From assembly GCA_028279345.1 (NCBI GenBank), contig JANQNY010000078.1:1-64000 (forward strand): a stretch of 64,000 nucleotides of DNA. The letters are read 5' to 3'. Position numbers and translations under genes: made by a program. The stretch is from Geminicoccaceae bacterium. GTDB lineage: Bacteria > Pseudomonadota > Alphaproteobacteria > Geminicoccales > Geminicoccaceae. The stretch's first letter is position 1; every line of letters starts with the position of its first letter. This document shows, piece after piece, positions 38,772-48,209 of this stretch. The notes beneath the pieces were generated by a model. The model did not search any database. It was not told the DNA's origin and saw only the letters and a program-made list of their open reading frames with translations.

Positions 38772-40133
38772 ATGATCGAAGCTCCTACGGCCAACGTGAC
38801 CGACCCGGCTGTCGTGACGGCACGCTCGCTGGGTGCCCAGGTCACTTCCATCGACCAGTCGGACCGACGCGTGCCGATCAATCTCAGGCAGAGCGGACGG
38901 ACGCCGGTGGAGATGCTGATCTCGACGCGGGTTCGGAAATCTCCCTACTGGCATCTCTCGATCGAAGCGGGCTGCTGGCGCTGCACGGTCTACAATCGCA
39001 TCTACCATCCGCGCGGCTATGTGCGTCCCGAGGACGGCGGCGCCATGGTCGAGTACGATGCGCTCGTCAACCACGTCACCATGTGGAACGTCGCCGTCGA
39101 GCGACAGATTTGCGTCAAGGGCCCGGACGCCGAGGCGTTCGTGAACTACGTCATCACCCGCGACGCCACGAAGATCCAGCCGATGCACGGCAAGTACGTC
39201 ATCCTCTGCAATGAGGCCGGAGGCATCCTCAACGACCCGGTGCTGCTGCGGCTCAGTGAGGACGAGTTCTGGTTCTCCATCTCCGACAGCGACCTCGAGT
39301 TCTGGCTGAGGGGCGTGAATGTCGGCATGGGCTTCGACGTCACGATCGGCGAGATCGACGTGGCGCCGGTGCAGATCCAGGGGCCCAAGTCGGAAGCCCT
39401 CATGGTCGACCTGTTCGGCGAGCAGGTGCGCGACATTCCCTACTACGGACTGATGCGCGGCCAGGTGGCCGGGCGTGATGTCGTCGTCTCGCAGACCGGC
39501 TTCACGGGCGAGAAGGGTTACGAAATCTACCTGATCGACGCGACGCGCTACGCCGAAGACATGTGGTACGCGGTGCTCGAGGCCGGCAAGGCGCACAGTC
39601 TCATGGTCATCGCGCCGGCGCATCACCGGCGGATCGCGGCCGGCATACTCTCCTGGGGGCAGGACATCGACAGCGAGACGCTGCCCTTCCAGTGCAACCT
39701 GGCCTACCAGGTGCCGCGTAAGAAGGAGGCCGACTACATCGGCAAGCAGCGCTTGGAAGCGGTGCGCGCGCAGATCGAGGCCGGCCAGCCGCCGTTCAAG
39801 AACCGCATGGTGGGGATCGCGTTTGGTGGCCGGCCGGTCACGGACTATGCGCCGGACTTCTGGCTGATCTCAGAGACGCCGGCGAGCGATCCGATCGGCT
39901 ATGTGACGTCGCCCTGGTACTCGCCCGAGCTCGAGACGAACATCGCGCTCGCGTGGGTCGCCAACGACTACACAGCACTCGGCACCGAGCTGTGCGTCTG
40001 GTTGCCGGAGGAGTATGCCGAAGTGACCGGCAAGCCTGCCGAAGGGCGCGTCGTGGAGGTGCCCTTCCGCCCCTCCGTCAATCCGAATGCACGCGAATTG
40101 GCCAAGGAGCAGGGTCGGGACTTCGCCTACTGA
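38772..40133 (+). CDS. DmdA/GcvT-family tetrahydrofolate-dependent demethylase
   Basis: A 453-residue aminomethyltransferase-fold protein. The segments YNRIYHP, DALVNHVTMWNVAVERQICVKGPDAEAF, GGILNDPVLLRLSEDEFWFSISDSD, VAPVQIQGPKSEALM and GFTGEKGYEIYL follow the order seen in DMSP demethylase DmdA, although this protein is about 80 residues longer. Such enzymes move a methyl group from sulfur, oxygen or nitrogen to tetrahydrofolate. Its neighbours, a MetF-like reductase and formate-THF ligase, are the pair expected to oxidise 5-methyl-THF, as in the ligM-metF-ligH cluster of Sphingobium. The donor substrate is unknown. Confidence 0.85.
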   Translation: MIEAPTANVTDPAVVTARSLGAQVTSIDQSDRRVPINLRQSGRTPVEMLISTRVRKSPYWHLSIEAGCWRCTVYNRIYHPRGYVRPEDGGAMVEYDALVNHVTMWNVAVERQICVKGPDAEAFVNYVITRDATKIQPMHGKYVILCNEAGGILNDPVLLRLSEDEFWFSISDSDLEFWLRGVNVGMGFDVTIGEIDVAPVQIQGPKSEALMVDLFGEQVRDIPYYGLMRGQVAGRDVVVSQTGFTGEKGYEIYLIDATRYAEDMWYAVLEAGKAHSLMVIAPAHHRRIAAGILSWGQDIDSETLPFQCNLAYQVPRKKEADYIGKQRLEAVRAQIEAGQPPFKNRMVGIAFGGRPVTDYAPDFWLISETPASDPIGYVTSPWYSPELETNIALAWVANDYTALGTELCVWLPEEYAEVTGKPAEGRVVEVPFRPSVNPNARELAKEQGRDFAY

Positions 40134-40154
40134 GCGGCCTGAGGGGGAGCGGTC

Positions 40155-41048
40155 GTGCACGTCGTCGGCGCCGCATCGCCGTTCGCGGCAGCGCGCGCCG
40201 AACTCTTGGCGGACGTGTCGATCGAAGCGACGCCGCATCAGGTCGAGCGCTCGATAGCGGGACTAGCCCGACATGTTCCCGGCGCAGAGGTCTATGTCAC
40301 CGCGCTGCCCGGCGCGCATGCTGAGCTGAGCGTCGATGCGATCCGCCGCCTGGCGGCGGCAGGCTTGCGTCCGGTCCCGCACATCGCGGCGCGCGGGATC
40401 GCCGGGCCTGCAGCCCTCGATGACCGCCTCGGCCGTTATGTCGAAGCGGGCGCCGACGCCATCCTCTTGGTCGCGGGCGACCTCTCGCGGCCGGCGGGAC
40501 GGTTCGCCAGCACGCTCGACGTGATGGCGACGGGGCTGCTGGAGCGCCACGGCGTGCGGCGGGTCGGGGTGGCCGGGCATCCGCAGGGCCATCCGATCGC
40601 CGACGCGGCAGCGCTGGAGGCGGCGCTGCGGGCGAAGGCGGCCTACGCCGCAACGACCGACGCAGAGATGTGGCTGGTCACGCAGTTCGCCTTCGAGCCT
40701 TCACCAGTCTTGGCTTGGCACGCAGGGCTCGTGGCGCAAGAGCTGGCGCTGCCCGTCCGGGTTGGACTACCGGGACCGGCGAAGCCACGAACGTTGCTCG
40801 CCTATGCGATGCGCTGCGGTGTCGGGGTCTCCTCGCGGCTCCTGGCGCGGCGTCCGGATGCGCTCAGGCTGTTCGGGCGCTGGGCGCCCGACGACCTGCT
40901 CGAAGCGCTAGCCGCCCATCGCGCCGAGCAGCCCCGTAGCCAGTTGGGCGCACTACATCTGTTTCCCTTCGGCGGCATCGACGCATCGCTCGAATGGCTC
41001 GAGCGACACCGTCTAGCCGCCGGTATGGCGTCAGCGGAGGTATCGTGA
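40155..41048 (+). CDS. MetF-like methylenetetrahydrofolate reductase
   Basis: The 297-residue protein has the MetF barrel pattern: [11 protein letters not shown] near residue 24 (family Glu), VTALPGA in the second strand, [11 protein letters not shown] near 77, [16 protein letters not shown] near 100 (D for FAD/ribityl contact), [10 protein letters not shown] and an [13 protein letters not shown] segment in which the Q-F pair is conserved. It is divergent from housekeeping MetF. Between a demethylase and fhs it probably runs in the oxidising direction, 5-methyl-THF to 5,10-methylene-THF. GTG follows GGGGGAG; the stop overlaps fhs (TGATG). Confidence 0.85.
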   Translation: MHVVGAASPFAAARAELLADVSIEATPHQVERSIAGLARHVPGAEVYVTALPGAHAELSVDAIRRLAAAGLRPVPHIAARGIAGPAALDDRLGRYVEAGADAILLVAGDLSRPAGRFASTLDVMATGLLERHGVRRVGVAGHPQGHPIADAAALEAALRAKAAYAATTDAEMWLVTQFAFEPSPVLAWHAGLVAQELALPVRVGLPGPAKPRTLLAYAMRCGVGVSSRLLARRPDALRLFGRWAPDDLLEALAAHRAEQPRSQLGALHLFPFGGIDASLEWLERHRLAAGMASAEVS

Positions 41049-42811
41049 TGAACGGTGTGGCCGAGGCTCCGCAACGTCCGGTGGCGCGCTTAGCGCCCAT
41101 GGCCCTGCCGGTGGAGGACGACCGCTTGCCGCCGCCGGGTTCGCCCGATCTCGACATTGCGCGCGCTGCGACCATGCAGCCGATCCTCTCCTTGGCGGAG
41201 GAGGCACTCGGCATTCCCGCCGACGGGCTCGTTCCCTTCGGCCACTATAAGGCCAAGCTGACGCAGGCCTTCACCAGCTCGCTCGACGCGCGCCCGCGCG
41301 GCAAGCTCGTCCTGGTGACGGCGATGACACCGACGCCGGCGGGCGAAGGCAAGACCACAACAAGCGTTGGCCTGAGCGACGGCCTCAACCGGCTCGGCGT
41401 AAGGTCGATGGTGTGCCTGCGCGAACCGTCGCTCGGGCCCTGCTTCGGCATGAAGGGTGGTGCCGCAGGCGGCGGCAGGTCGCAGGTGCTGCCGATGGAG
41501 GACATCAACCTCCACTTCAACGGCGATTTCCACGCCGTCACGGCCGCGCACAACCTACTGGCCGCGATCCTCGACAATCACCTGCACTGGGGCAACGAGC
41601 TGGGGATCGATTGGCGGCGCGTGTCGTGGCGTCGGGTGCTCGACATGAACGACCGCGCTCTTCGCGACGTGGTCGCGGGCCTAGGTGGCGCTGCCCACGG
41701 CGTGCCCCGCGAGACCGGCTTCGATATCACCGTTGCTTCCGAGGTCATGGCGATCCTCTGCCTGGCTGAGGACCTGGAGGATCTGCAGCGTCGGCTCGCC
41801 CGCATGGTCGTCGCCCGCCGCCGCGACGGTAGCCAAGTCACCGCCGGCGATCTCCAGATCCACGGCGCCATGGCGGTGCTGCTCAAGGACGCGTTCCTGC
41901 CCAATCTCGTGCAGAGCATCGAGCACAACCCGGCCTTCATCCACGGCGGCCCATTCGCCAATATCGCGCATGGCTGCAACTCGCTGATGGCGACCAAGTC
42001 GGCACTGGCGCTCAACGACGTTGTGGTGACCGAAGCGGGCTTCGGCGCCGATCTGGGTGCCGAGAAGTTCTTGGACATCAAGTGCCGGCAGTCGGGACTT
42101 CGGCCGGATGCCGTGGTGCTCGTCTGCACCCTGCGCGCGCTCAAGATGCAGGGCGGCACACCGAAGTCGGCGCTCGGTACGCCCGCGCCCGAGGCCGTTC
42201 GTCGGGGCTCCGTCAACCTCCGCCGCCACGTCCGAAATCTCGCCCGCTTCGGGCTCAAGCCGGTGGTTGCCGTGAACGCCTTCATGGGCGACAGCGAGGC
42301 GGAGCTCGACGTCGTCAGGCCCGTCTGTGCCGAGCTCGGTGTCACCGCGGTCGACGCGCGGCATTGGGCCGAGGGCGGGGTTGGCGCCGAGCGCCTCGCA
42401 GCGGCCGTCCTGTCCAGCCTTGAGGGTGAAGCGCCCGAGGTGAAGCTATTGTACAGTAACGGATTGCCGCTGGCCGAAAAGGTGCGGACCGTCGCTACGC
42501 AACTCTACGGCGCGCGCGACATCGCCGTGAGTCCGCTCGCCGAGCGCGCGTTCACGAGCATGGAAGCGGAGGGCTATGGCGAGCTGCCCGTGTGCGTTGC
42601 CAAGACGCAGTACAGCTTCGCTGCCGATCCAACGCTCCTGGGCGCACCCGAGGATCACGTGTTGCCGGTGCGCGAGGCCCGGCTCGCAGCCGGTGCCGGG
42701 TTCGTCGTCGCCATCTGCGGTGACATCATGACCATGCCAGGCCTACCGTCCCGCCCTGCGGCGCTCGACATCGGGCTCGACGCGTCTGGCGATATCGTCG
42801 GGCTTTCCTAG
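41048..42811 (+). CDS. fhs: Formate--tetrahydrofolate ligase
   Basis: Fhs interconverts formate, ATP and THF with 10-formyl-THF. At 587 residues it carries a slightly long N terminus, then [15 protein letters not shown], the P-loop [17 protein letters not shown] near residue 98, GLREPSLGP-like [41 protein letters not shown], and a C-terminal [17 protein letters not shown]. The ATG at 41048 follows CGGAGG. In this context it likely runs in reverse, releasing formate and ATP for the downstream formate dehydrogenase. Confidence 0.96.
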   Translation: MNGVAEAPQRPVARLAPMALPVEDDRLPPPGSPDLDIARAATMQPILSLAEEALGIPADGLVPFGHYKAKLTQAFTSSLDARPRGKLVLVTAMTPTPAGEGKTTTSVGLSDGLNRLGVRSMVCLREPSLGPCFGMKGGAAGGGRSQVLPMEDINLHFNGDFHAVTAAHNLLAAILDNHLHWGNELGIDWRRVSWRRVLDMNDRALRDVVAGLGGAAHGVPRETGFDITVASEVMAILCLAEDLEDLQRRLARMVVARRRDGSQVTAGDLQIHGAMAVLLKDAFLPNLVQSIEHNPAFIHGGPFANIAHGCNSLMATKSALALNDVVVTEAGFGADLGAEKFLDIKCRQSGLRPDAVVLVCTLRALKMQGGTPKSALGTPAPEAVRRGSVNLRRHVRNLARFGLKPVVAVNAFMGDSEAELDVVRPVCAELGVTAVDARHWAEGGVGAERLAAAVLSSLEGEAPEVKLLYSNGLPLAEKVRTVATQLYGARDIAVSPLAERAFTSMEAEGYGELPVCVAKTQYSFAADPTLLGAPEDHVLPVREARLAAGAGFVVAICGDIMTMPGLPSRPAALDIGLDASGDIVGLS

Positions 42812-43666
42812 GTGCACGCGGCAGCATTCCGCCGCTGGGAACCGGAGCAGTCGCCCGAAGCGCTGAGTAGGGCGTTGTTCGAGGGCGAGCTGGTTGTGTT
42901 CGAAGGGCGGCGTATCGCCCAGGCGCTGCGCGCCCATGCCGTCGCGATGGTCGAAGCCGCGTTCGGCGATGAGCCGGAGCGAGCTGAGTGGCGCATGAGC
43001 GCCGCGGCGTTTCGGCAAGCGGCGCTCGAGGTCCGCAAGACGGTCGAAGCGGATCCGACGATCCAACAGTTGTGGCGCCGTTTCCTCGTCGAAGTCGGCT
43101 ACGCGGACGACGACGTGCTCTGCGACCGGCTCAGGCTCCGAGCCGTTCCGGCGCGGCGCGACACGGATGGCCGTCTGGCGCGCCCGCTGCCGGTTCACCG
43201 TGATACCTGGGCGTCGGGTATCACGGCCCAAGTGAACTGGTGGATGCCGCTCTACCCGTTGGCCCGGGAGCAGACGATGGTGCTATGGCCGGCGCTGTTC
43301 GCCACGCCGGTGCCCAACACGGCCGCCGAGTGGGACTACGACGCGGCGCGCACGCAAAGGGGCTATCCGCTGCTGCCCGAGGCAATGGCGACGCCGTCGC
43401 GCGAACCGGTCGCGGTGGTGATCGAGCCGGGCACGGTGCTGGCCTTCTCGGGCGCGCATCTGCATGCAAGCCGCAGTGAGGGCGCCGAGCGCGCACGGTT
43501 CAGCCTGGACACGCGCACCGTCTGGCAGCCCGATGTCGACGCAGGGCGCGGCGCTCCCGACGTCGATGGTGCTGGACGGGCGCCGCGTTGGGAGATGTTC
43601 GAACGCACGGCGACAGGGCGTGGTCATAGAGCCGAGCGGAGCGCGAGCTTGGGAGACGCGAGATGA
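42812..43666 (+). CDS. PhyH-like Fe(II)/2-oxoglutarate dioxygenase family protein
   Basis: A 284-residue protein that I assign by fold motifs only. VHRDTWASGI near residue 128 offers the H-x-D metal pair, VNWWMPLYPL follows as in phytanoyl-CoA-dioxygenase-like enzymes, and HLHASRSEGAERARFSLDTR near 222 supplies the distal histidine and a 2-oxoglutarate-binding arginine. The GTG starts directly after the fhs stop, and the stop overlaps the next gene (ATGA), so it is an integral member of the C1 operon. An oxidative demethylation or hydroxylation of the pathway substrate is the obvious guess. Confidence 0.72.
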   Translation: MHAAAFRRWEPEQSPEALSRALFEGELVVFEGRRIAQALRAHAVAMVEAAFGDEPERAEWRMSAAAFRQAALEVRKTVEADPTIQQLWRRFLVEVGYADDDVLCDRLRLRAVPARRDTDGRLARPLPVHRDTWASGITAQVNWWMPLYPLAREQTMVLWPALFATPVPNTAAEWDYDAARTQRGYPLLPEAMATPSREPVAVVIEPGTVLAFSGAHLHASRSEGAERARFSLDTRTVWQPDVDAGRGAPDVDGAGRAPRWEMFERTATGRGHRAERSASLGDAR

Positions 43667-46098
43667 AGGATCAGGCCAGGGTGCTGGTCATCGGTGGCGG
43701 GGTCGTGGGTGTCTCCACTCTCTACCATCTCGCCAAGAAAGGTTGGTCGGACGTGGTCCTCATCGAGCGGAAAGAGCTGACGTCCGGCTCGACTTGGCAC
43801 GCCGCCGGCCTCTTGCCACTCTTCAACATGAGCTACTCGGTGGGCCAGATCCACAAGTACTCGGTGGGCCTCTACGGCGAGCTCGAGGCCGAAACCGGGC
43901 AGAATGTCGGCTTAAAGCGCTGCTCCAACATCCGCCTCGCCACGACCCGCGACCGCATGGACGAGTACCACCAATATGCCGGCGTCGCGCGCACGATCGG
44001 CGTGCAAGTCGACTTCCTCTCACCGACTCAAGTGCAAGAGATTTGGCCCTTCGCCGTCACCGACGGCCTTATTGGCGCGATCCGTCATCCTGAGGATGGC
44101 TACATCCAGCCCGCCGACCTGACCCAGGCTTTGGCCACCGGCGCCCGGGCGCTGGGTGCCACGATCCACCGCCAGACGACGGTGACGGCTATCCGCCAGA
44201 AGCCGGGCGGCGAGTGGGTCGTCACCACGGACAAGGGTGAGATCACCTGCGAGCACGTGGTTTCGGCGACTGGCAATTTCGCGCGCCGAACGGGCGCGAT
44301 GGTGGGCCTCGACATTCCGGTCGTCCCGGTCGAGCACCAGTTCATCGTCACCGAGCCGCACGCGGCCATCCAGGAGCGGAAAGCCCAGGGTTTGCCCGAA
44401 CTCGGCGTGCTCCGCGAGAGCGACGGCTCCTGGTACATGCGCGAGGAGAATGGCGGGCTGCTGCTCGGACCCTACGAGGTGGGTGCACCAGCCTGCTATG
44501 TCGACGGGCCCGATGCCGACAGCGAGTACGAGCTGTTTCAGGAGGATGTCGACCGACTGGCGCCGCACATCGAAAGCGCCATCCACCGCGTGCCCATCTT
44601 CGGCGAGTTGGGCATCAAGGAGGTCTACAACGGCGCCATCGCCTACACACCTGACGGCAGCCCCATCATCGGACCGGCCTGGGGCAAGCGTAACTTCTGG
44701 CTCAACGAGGGCCACAGCTTCGGGATCACGGCCGCCGGTGGCGCCGGATGGCAGCTCGCCGAATGGATCGTCGAGGGCGAGCCCACGATCGACATGCTCG
44801 GCGTCGACCCCAGGCGCTTCGGCGACTACGCGTCCGAGGCCTACCTCAAGACCAAGAACGAAGAGGCCTACGCCAACGTCTTCACCGTCCACTACCCGGA
44901 CGAGGAGCGGCCCGCCGCGCGGCCGCTCAGGACGGCGCCCTGCTACGAGCGGATGCGCGATCTGGGGGCCGTGTTCGGCCAGAAGTTCGGCTGGGAACGC
45001 CCCAACTGGTTCGCGCCCAAGGGCGTGCCGGCCGAGGACCACTGGTCGTTCCGCCGCTCACGCTGGTTCGAGCATGTCGGCGACGAGTGCCGCAACGTGG
45101 CCGACAATGTGGGTCTCTTGGACATGACGGCCTTCGCCAAGGCGCGCGTCTCCGGGCCCGGTGCGGCGGCTTGGCTCGATGGCCTGGTCGCCAACAAGCT
45201 GCCGGCACGCGTGGGGCGCATAGCCCTCGCGCATGGGCTCACCACCCGCGGCGGTGTTCACTCCGAGTTCACGATCTTCCGCGAGGCCGAGGACAGCTTC
45301 TACCTGGTGTCCGCCGGCGCGTTGCAGCGGCTGGATCATGACTGGCTCAGGAAGCAGCTGTCTGGCGATGGGTCGGTCCAGCTCGAGAATTTGACGACCT
45401 CGATGGGAGTGCTGGTCGTTGCTGGCCCCAACAGCCGAAACCTCCTCGAACGGGTCTGCGGCGCCGATCTCTCGAACGCTGCATTCCCTTGGCTCACTGG
45501 CCAGGACACGACCGTTGGCCTGGCGCCCGCCCGCCTGCTGCGCGTCAACTTCGTCGGCGAGTTGGGCTGGGAGATCCACCACGGAATAGAGTTCCAGAAC
45601 CACATCTTCGATGCCCTGATGGAGGCCGGCCGCGACCTCGACCTTCAGCCGTTCGGCATTCGCGCGATGGATTCGCTGCGCATCGAGAAGTCGTATCGTA
45701 TGGTCGGAACCGAACTGTCGATCGAGTATGCGGCCCTCGAGTCCGGGCTCGACCGGTTCGTGCGGCCCGACAAGGGCGACTTCGTCGGCCGGGAGGGGCT
45801 GCTTGCCTGGCGCGAGCGCGGCTTCGCCAATGCCTTCGCGACGCTGGAGGTCACCGGTCACAACGAGGCCGACCCCTTGGGGAACAACCCGATCTACCTT
45901 GATGGCGAGCTGGTGGGCCGCGCCACCGGCGGCAATTTCGGCTTTCGCGTCGGCAAGTCCTTGGCGCTGGCCATGCTGCGACCGGACCTCGCGGTTGCCG
46001 GCGGCGCCTTTGCCATGGACGTGCTCGGCACCACCTGTACCGCAACGGTCGTTCCGGAGAGCCCCTATGATCCGGAGAACTCCAGGTTGCGCGCCTGA
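43663..46098 (+). CDS. Dimethylglycine/sarcosine dehydrogenase-like FAD-THF enzyme
   Basis: An 811-residue two-part enzyme. Residues 1-400 form a DAO-type FAD domain with VLVIGGGVVGVSTLYHLAKKG and SGSTWHAAGL, where His46 is the predicted covalent FAD attachment; residues about 430-811 form a GcvT-like folate domain with GLLDMTAFAKARVSGPGA, RVNFVGELGWEIHH and SYRMVGTELSIEYAALE. Such enzymes oxidatively demethylate dimethylglycine or sarcosine and give methylene-THF. The natural substrate here could be another N-methyl compound. It is the fifth gene of the rightward C1 operon. Confidence 0.92.
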   Translation: MKDQARVLVIGGGVVGVSTLYHLAKKGWSDVVLIERKELTSGSTWHAAGLLPLFNMSYSVGQIHKYSVGLYGELEAETGQNVGLKRCSNIRLATTRDRMDEYHQYAGVARTIGVQVDFLSPTQVQEIWPFAVTDGLIGAIRHPEDGYIQPADLTQALATGARALGATIHRQTTVTAIRQKPGGEWVVTTDKGEITCEHVVSATGNFARRTGAMVGLDIPVVPVEHQFIVTEPHAAIQERKAQGLPELGVLRESDGSWYMREENGGLLLGPYEVGAPACYVDGPDADSEYELFQEDVDRLAPHIESAIHRVPIFGELGIKEVYNGAIAYTPDGSPIIGPAWGKRNFWLNEGHSFGITAAGGAGWQLAEWIVEGEPTIDMLGVDPRRFGDYASEAYLKTKNEEAYANVFTVHYPDEERPAARPLRTAPCYERMRDLGAVFGQKFGWERPNWFAPKGVPAEDHWSFRRSRWFEHVGDECRNVADNVGLLDMTAFAKARVSGPGAAAWLDGLVANKLPARVGRIALAHGLTTRGGVHSEFTIFREAEDSFYLVSAGALQRLDHDWLRKQLSGDGSVQLENLTTSMGVLVVAGPNSRNLLERVCGADLSNAAFPWLTGQDTTVGLAPARLLRVNFVGELGWEIHHGIEFQNHIFDALMEAGRDLDLQPFGIRAMDSLRIEKSYRMVGTELSIEYAALESGLDRFVRPDKGDFVGREGLLAWRERGFANAFATLEVTGHNEADPLGNNPIYLDGELVGRATGGNFGFRVGKSLALAMLRPDLAVAGGAFAMDVLGTTCTATVVPESPYDPENSRLRA

Positions 46099-46200
46099 GG
46101 CTGGCCCCGCCGCGCAGCCGATCGTCTCTTGTCGGGCGACACGAAATAATATGAAATGGCGCATGTGTGTGGAAGCGTCTCGAGCAAGCCGTAGCCCTGG

Positions 46201-46653
46201 ATGACGGACTGGGACGTGGGCGCAGCATTCGAGGTGGTGCAGCAGCATCGGCAAAAGGGCGGGCTGCTCGGGGCTCTGCACGGCCTTCTCGACGCGTTCG
46301 GCTATGTCGATCCCCGCGCGATCCCGATGGTTGCCGACGTCTTCAACCTCACGCGCGCCGAGGTCACCGGCGTCGTCTCGTTCTACAAGGACTTCCGCAC
46401 CACACCGCCGGGCCGACACGTGCTGAAGCTCTGCCGCGCCGAGGCCTGCCAGGCGGTCGGCTGCGAAACGGTGGCTCAAGAGCTGGAGACGCGCCTCGGG
46501 GTCGGCGCGGACGCCACCACCGCCGACGACGCGGTCACCGTTGAGACCGTCTACTGCCTGGGCAATTGCGCGCTCGGTCCCGCGGCCCTCGTCGACGGCA
46601 AGCTCTACGGCCGCGTCGATGCGCCAAGCTTGCTCGCGAGGCTTGGAAGATGA
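46201..46653 (+). CDS. fdsG: NAD-dependent formate dehydrogenase, gamma (NuoE-like) subunit
   Basis: The 150-residue subunit carries one [2Fe-2S] cluster of thioredoxin-like ferredoxin type: LCRAEACQAVGC (C-x4-C) near residue 80 and YCLGNCALGPA (C-x3-C) near 120. The N-terminal helical part with GLLGALHGLLDAFGYVDPRAI is as in NuoE/FdsG. It lacks a clear ribosome-binding site at the ATG used. It is the first gene of fdsGBA-fdhD, separated from the dehydrogenase-like gene by about 100 bases. Confidence 0.94.
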   Translation: MTDWDVGAAFEVVQQHRQKGGLLGALHGLLDAFGYVDPRAIPMVADVFNLTRAEVTGVVSFYKDFRTTPPGRHVLKLCRAEACQAVGCETVAQELETRLGVGADATTADDAVTVETVYCLGNCALGPAALVDGKLYGRVDAPSLLARLGR

Positions 46654-48209
46654 GCGCTGCCCGCATCTTCGTGCCCGCGGATGCCGCCGCGCTATCGGTC
46701 GGGGCGCATGAGGTGGCCAGAGCCGTGCGGGCCGAAGTGGAGCGACGTGAGCTCGACGTCGAGCTGGTGCGGACCGGCTCGAGGGGGCTCTTCTGGCTCG
46801 AGCCGCTGGTCGAGCTGGAGGCGCCTGAAGGTCGGATCGGCTTCGGTTCGCTCACGCCCGACGACGTGCCGGCGCTGTTCGACGACGAGGTCCACCCAAA
46901 GGCGCTCGGCCGGGTCGAAGAGCTGCCCTGGCTCGCGCGCCAGGAGCGGGTGACATTCGCCCGGTGCGGCGTCATCGACCCGCTGGATCTCGAAGACTAC
47001 GAGCGCCATGGTGGCCTCGGGGGCCTGCGCCGGGCGCTCGAGCTGACACCGGCTGAGATCGTCGAGGCGGTGACGGAGTCCGGGCTGAGGGGGCGCGGTG
47101 GCGCTGGTTTCCCCGCCGGCATCAAATGGCGGACCGCGGCGGCGACCGAGGCGGACGCGCGCTACGTCGTCTGCAATGCCGATGAAGGCGACAGCGGTAC
47201 CTTCGCCGACCGCATGCTGATGGAAGGCGATCCGTTCCTGCTGATCGAAGGGATGGTCATCGCGGGCATCGCCATCGGCGCGCGTCAGGGCGTCATCTAC
47301 CTCCGCTCCGAATACCCGCATGCCCACCGCAAGCTTGCCCGAGCGTTGGCGCTCGCTCGCGCCGAGGGTCTGCTCGGCGCCAGCGTGCTCGGCTCGGGCC
47401 AGGCCTTCGACATCGAGCTGCGGCTGGGCGCGGGTGCTTACATCTGCGGTGAGGAAACCTCGCTGCTGGAGAGCCTCGAAGGCAAGCGCGGCCAGGTGCG
47501 GGCGAAGCCACCGCTGCCGGCGATCGCCGGGCTCTTCGGGCGCCCCACCATCGTCCACAACGTCCTGACGCTCGCCGCCGTGCCGACCATTCTGGCCGGG
47601 GGCGCCGAGTTCTATCGTGCGTTCGGCACGGGCCGCTCGCGTGGCACGATGCCCATCCAGCTCGCCGGCAATGTCCGCCATGGCGGGCTCATCGAGTTGC
47701 CGTTCGGCCTGACGCTTCGTGAGATTGTCGAGGACTATGGCGGCGGCACCCGCACCGGCCGGCCGGTCCGTGCCGTCCAGGTGGGTGGCCCATTGGGCGC
47801 ATACTGGCCTGAAGCGCTGTTCGACACGCCCCTCGACTACGAGGCGTTCGCCGAGCGCGGCGGGATGGTCGGCCATGGCGGCGTGGTCGTCTTCGACGAT
47901 ACCGTCGATCTGGCGCGGCAGGCGCGATTCGCGTTCCAATTCTGCGCGGAGGAGAGCTGCGGCAAATGCACGCCGTGCCGGATCGGCACGCTGCGCGGTG
48001 CAGAGACGATCGACCGAATCATCCAGGGTGAGCGCGTCGCGGCCAACCTCGCGCTCGTCGAGGATCTCTGTGAGGTCTTGCGCGACGGCTCATTGTGTGC
48101 GCTCGGTGGGCTCACCCCGGTGCCGGTCGAGAGCGCGATCCGGCATTTCCCCGAGGACTTCGAGCGAGCCGCGACCAGGGAGGCGGTCCATGGCGAAGCG
48201 ATCGGTTGA
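46650..48209 (+). CDS. fdsB: NAD-dependent formate dehydrogenase, beta (NuoF-like) subunit
   Basis: The 519-residue flavin subunit passes electrons from the iron-sulfur chain to NAD+. It has a thioredoxin-like N-terminal domain, the NADH/FMN motifs SGLRGRGGAGFPAGIKW and CNADEGDSGTFADRMLMEG, YICGEETSLLESLEGKRG, and the [4Fe-4S] ligands in EESCGKCTPCRIG plus a cysteine near residue 485. The ATG overlaps the fdsG stop. Confidence 0.95.
   Translation: MSAARIFVPADAAALSVGAHEVARAVRAEVERRELDVELVRTGSRGLFWLEPLVELEAPEGRIGFGSLTPDDVPALFDDEVHPKALGRVEELPWLARQERVTFARCGVIDPLDLEDYERHGGLGGLRRALELTPAEIVEAVTESGLRGRGGAGFPAGIKWRTAAATEADARYVVCNADEGDSGTFADRMLMEGDPFLLIEGMVIAGIAIGARQGVIYLRSEYPHAHRKLARALALARAEGLLGASVLGSGQAFDIELRLGAGAYICGEETSLLESLEGKRGQVRAKPPLPAIAGLFGRPTIVHNVLTLAAVPTILAGGAEFYRAFGTGRSRGTMPIQLAGNVRHGGLIELPFGLTLREIVEDYGGGTRTGRPVRAVQVGGPLGAYWPEALFDTPLDYEAFAERGGMVGHGGVVVFDDTVDLARQARFAFQFCAEESCGKCTPCRIGTLRGAETIDRIIQGERVAANLALVEDLCEVLRDGSLCALGGLTPVPVESAIRHFPEDFERAATREAVHGEAIG

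Noticed and set aside
38518-38775. Small frame of 85 codons in the divergent sox/demethylase gap
   Set aside because: No ribosome-binding site and no recognisable fold; it overlaps the demethylase start and the probable promoter.
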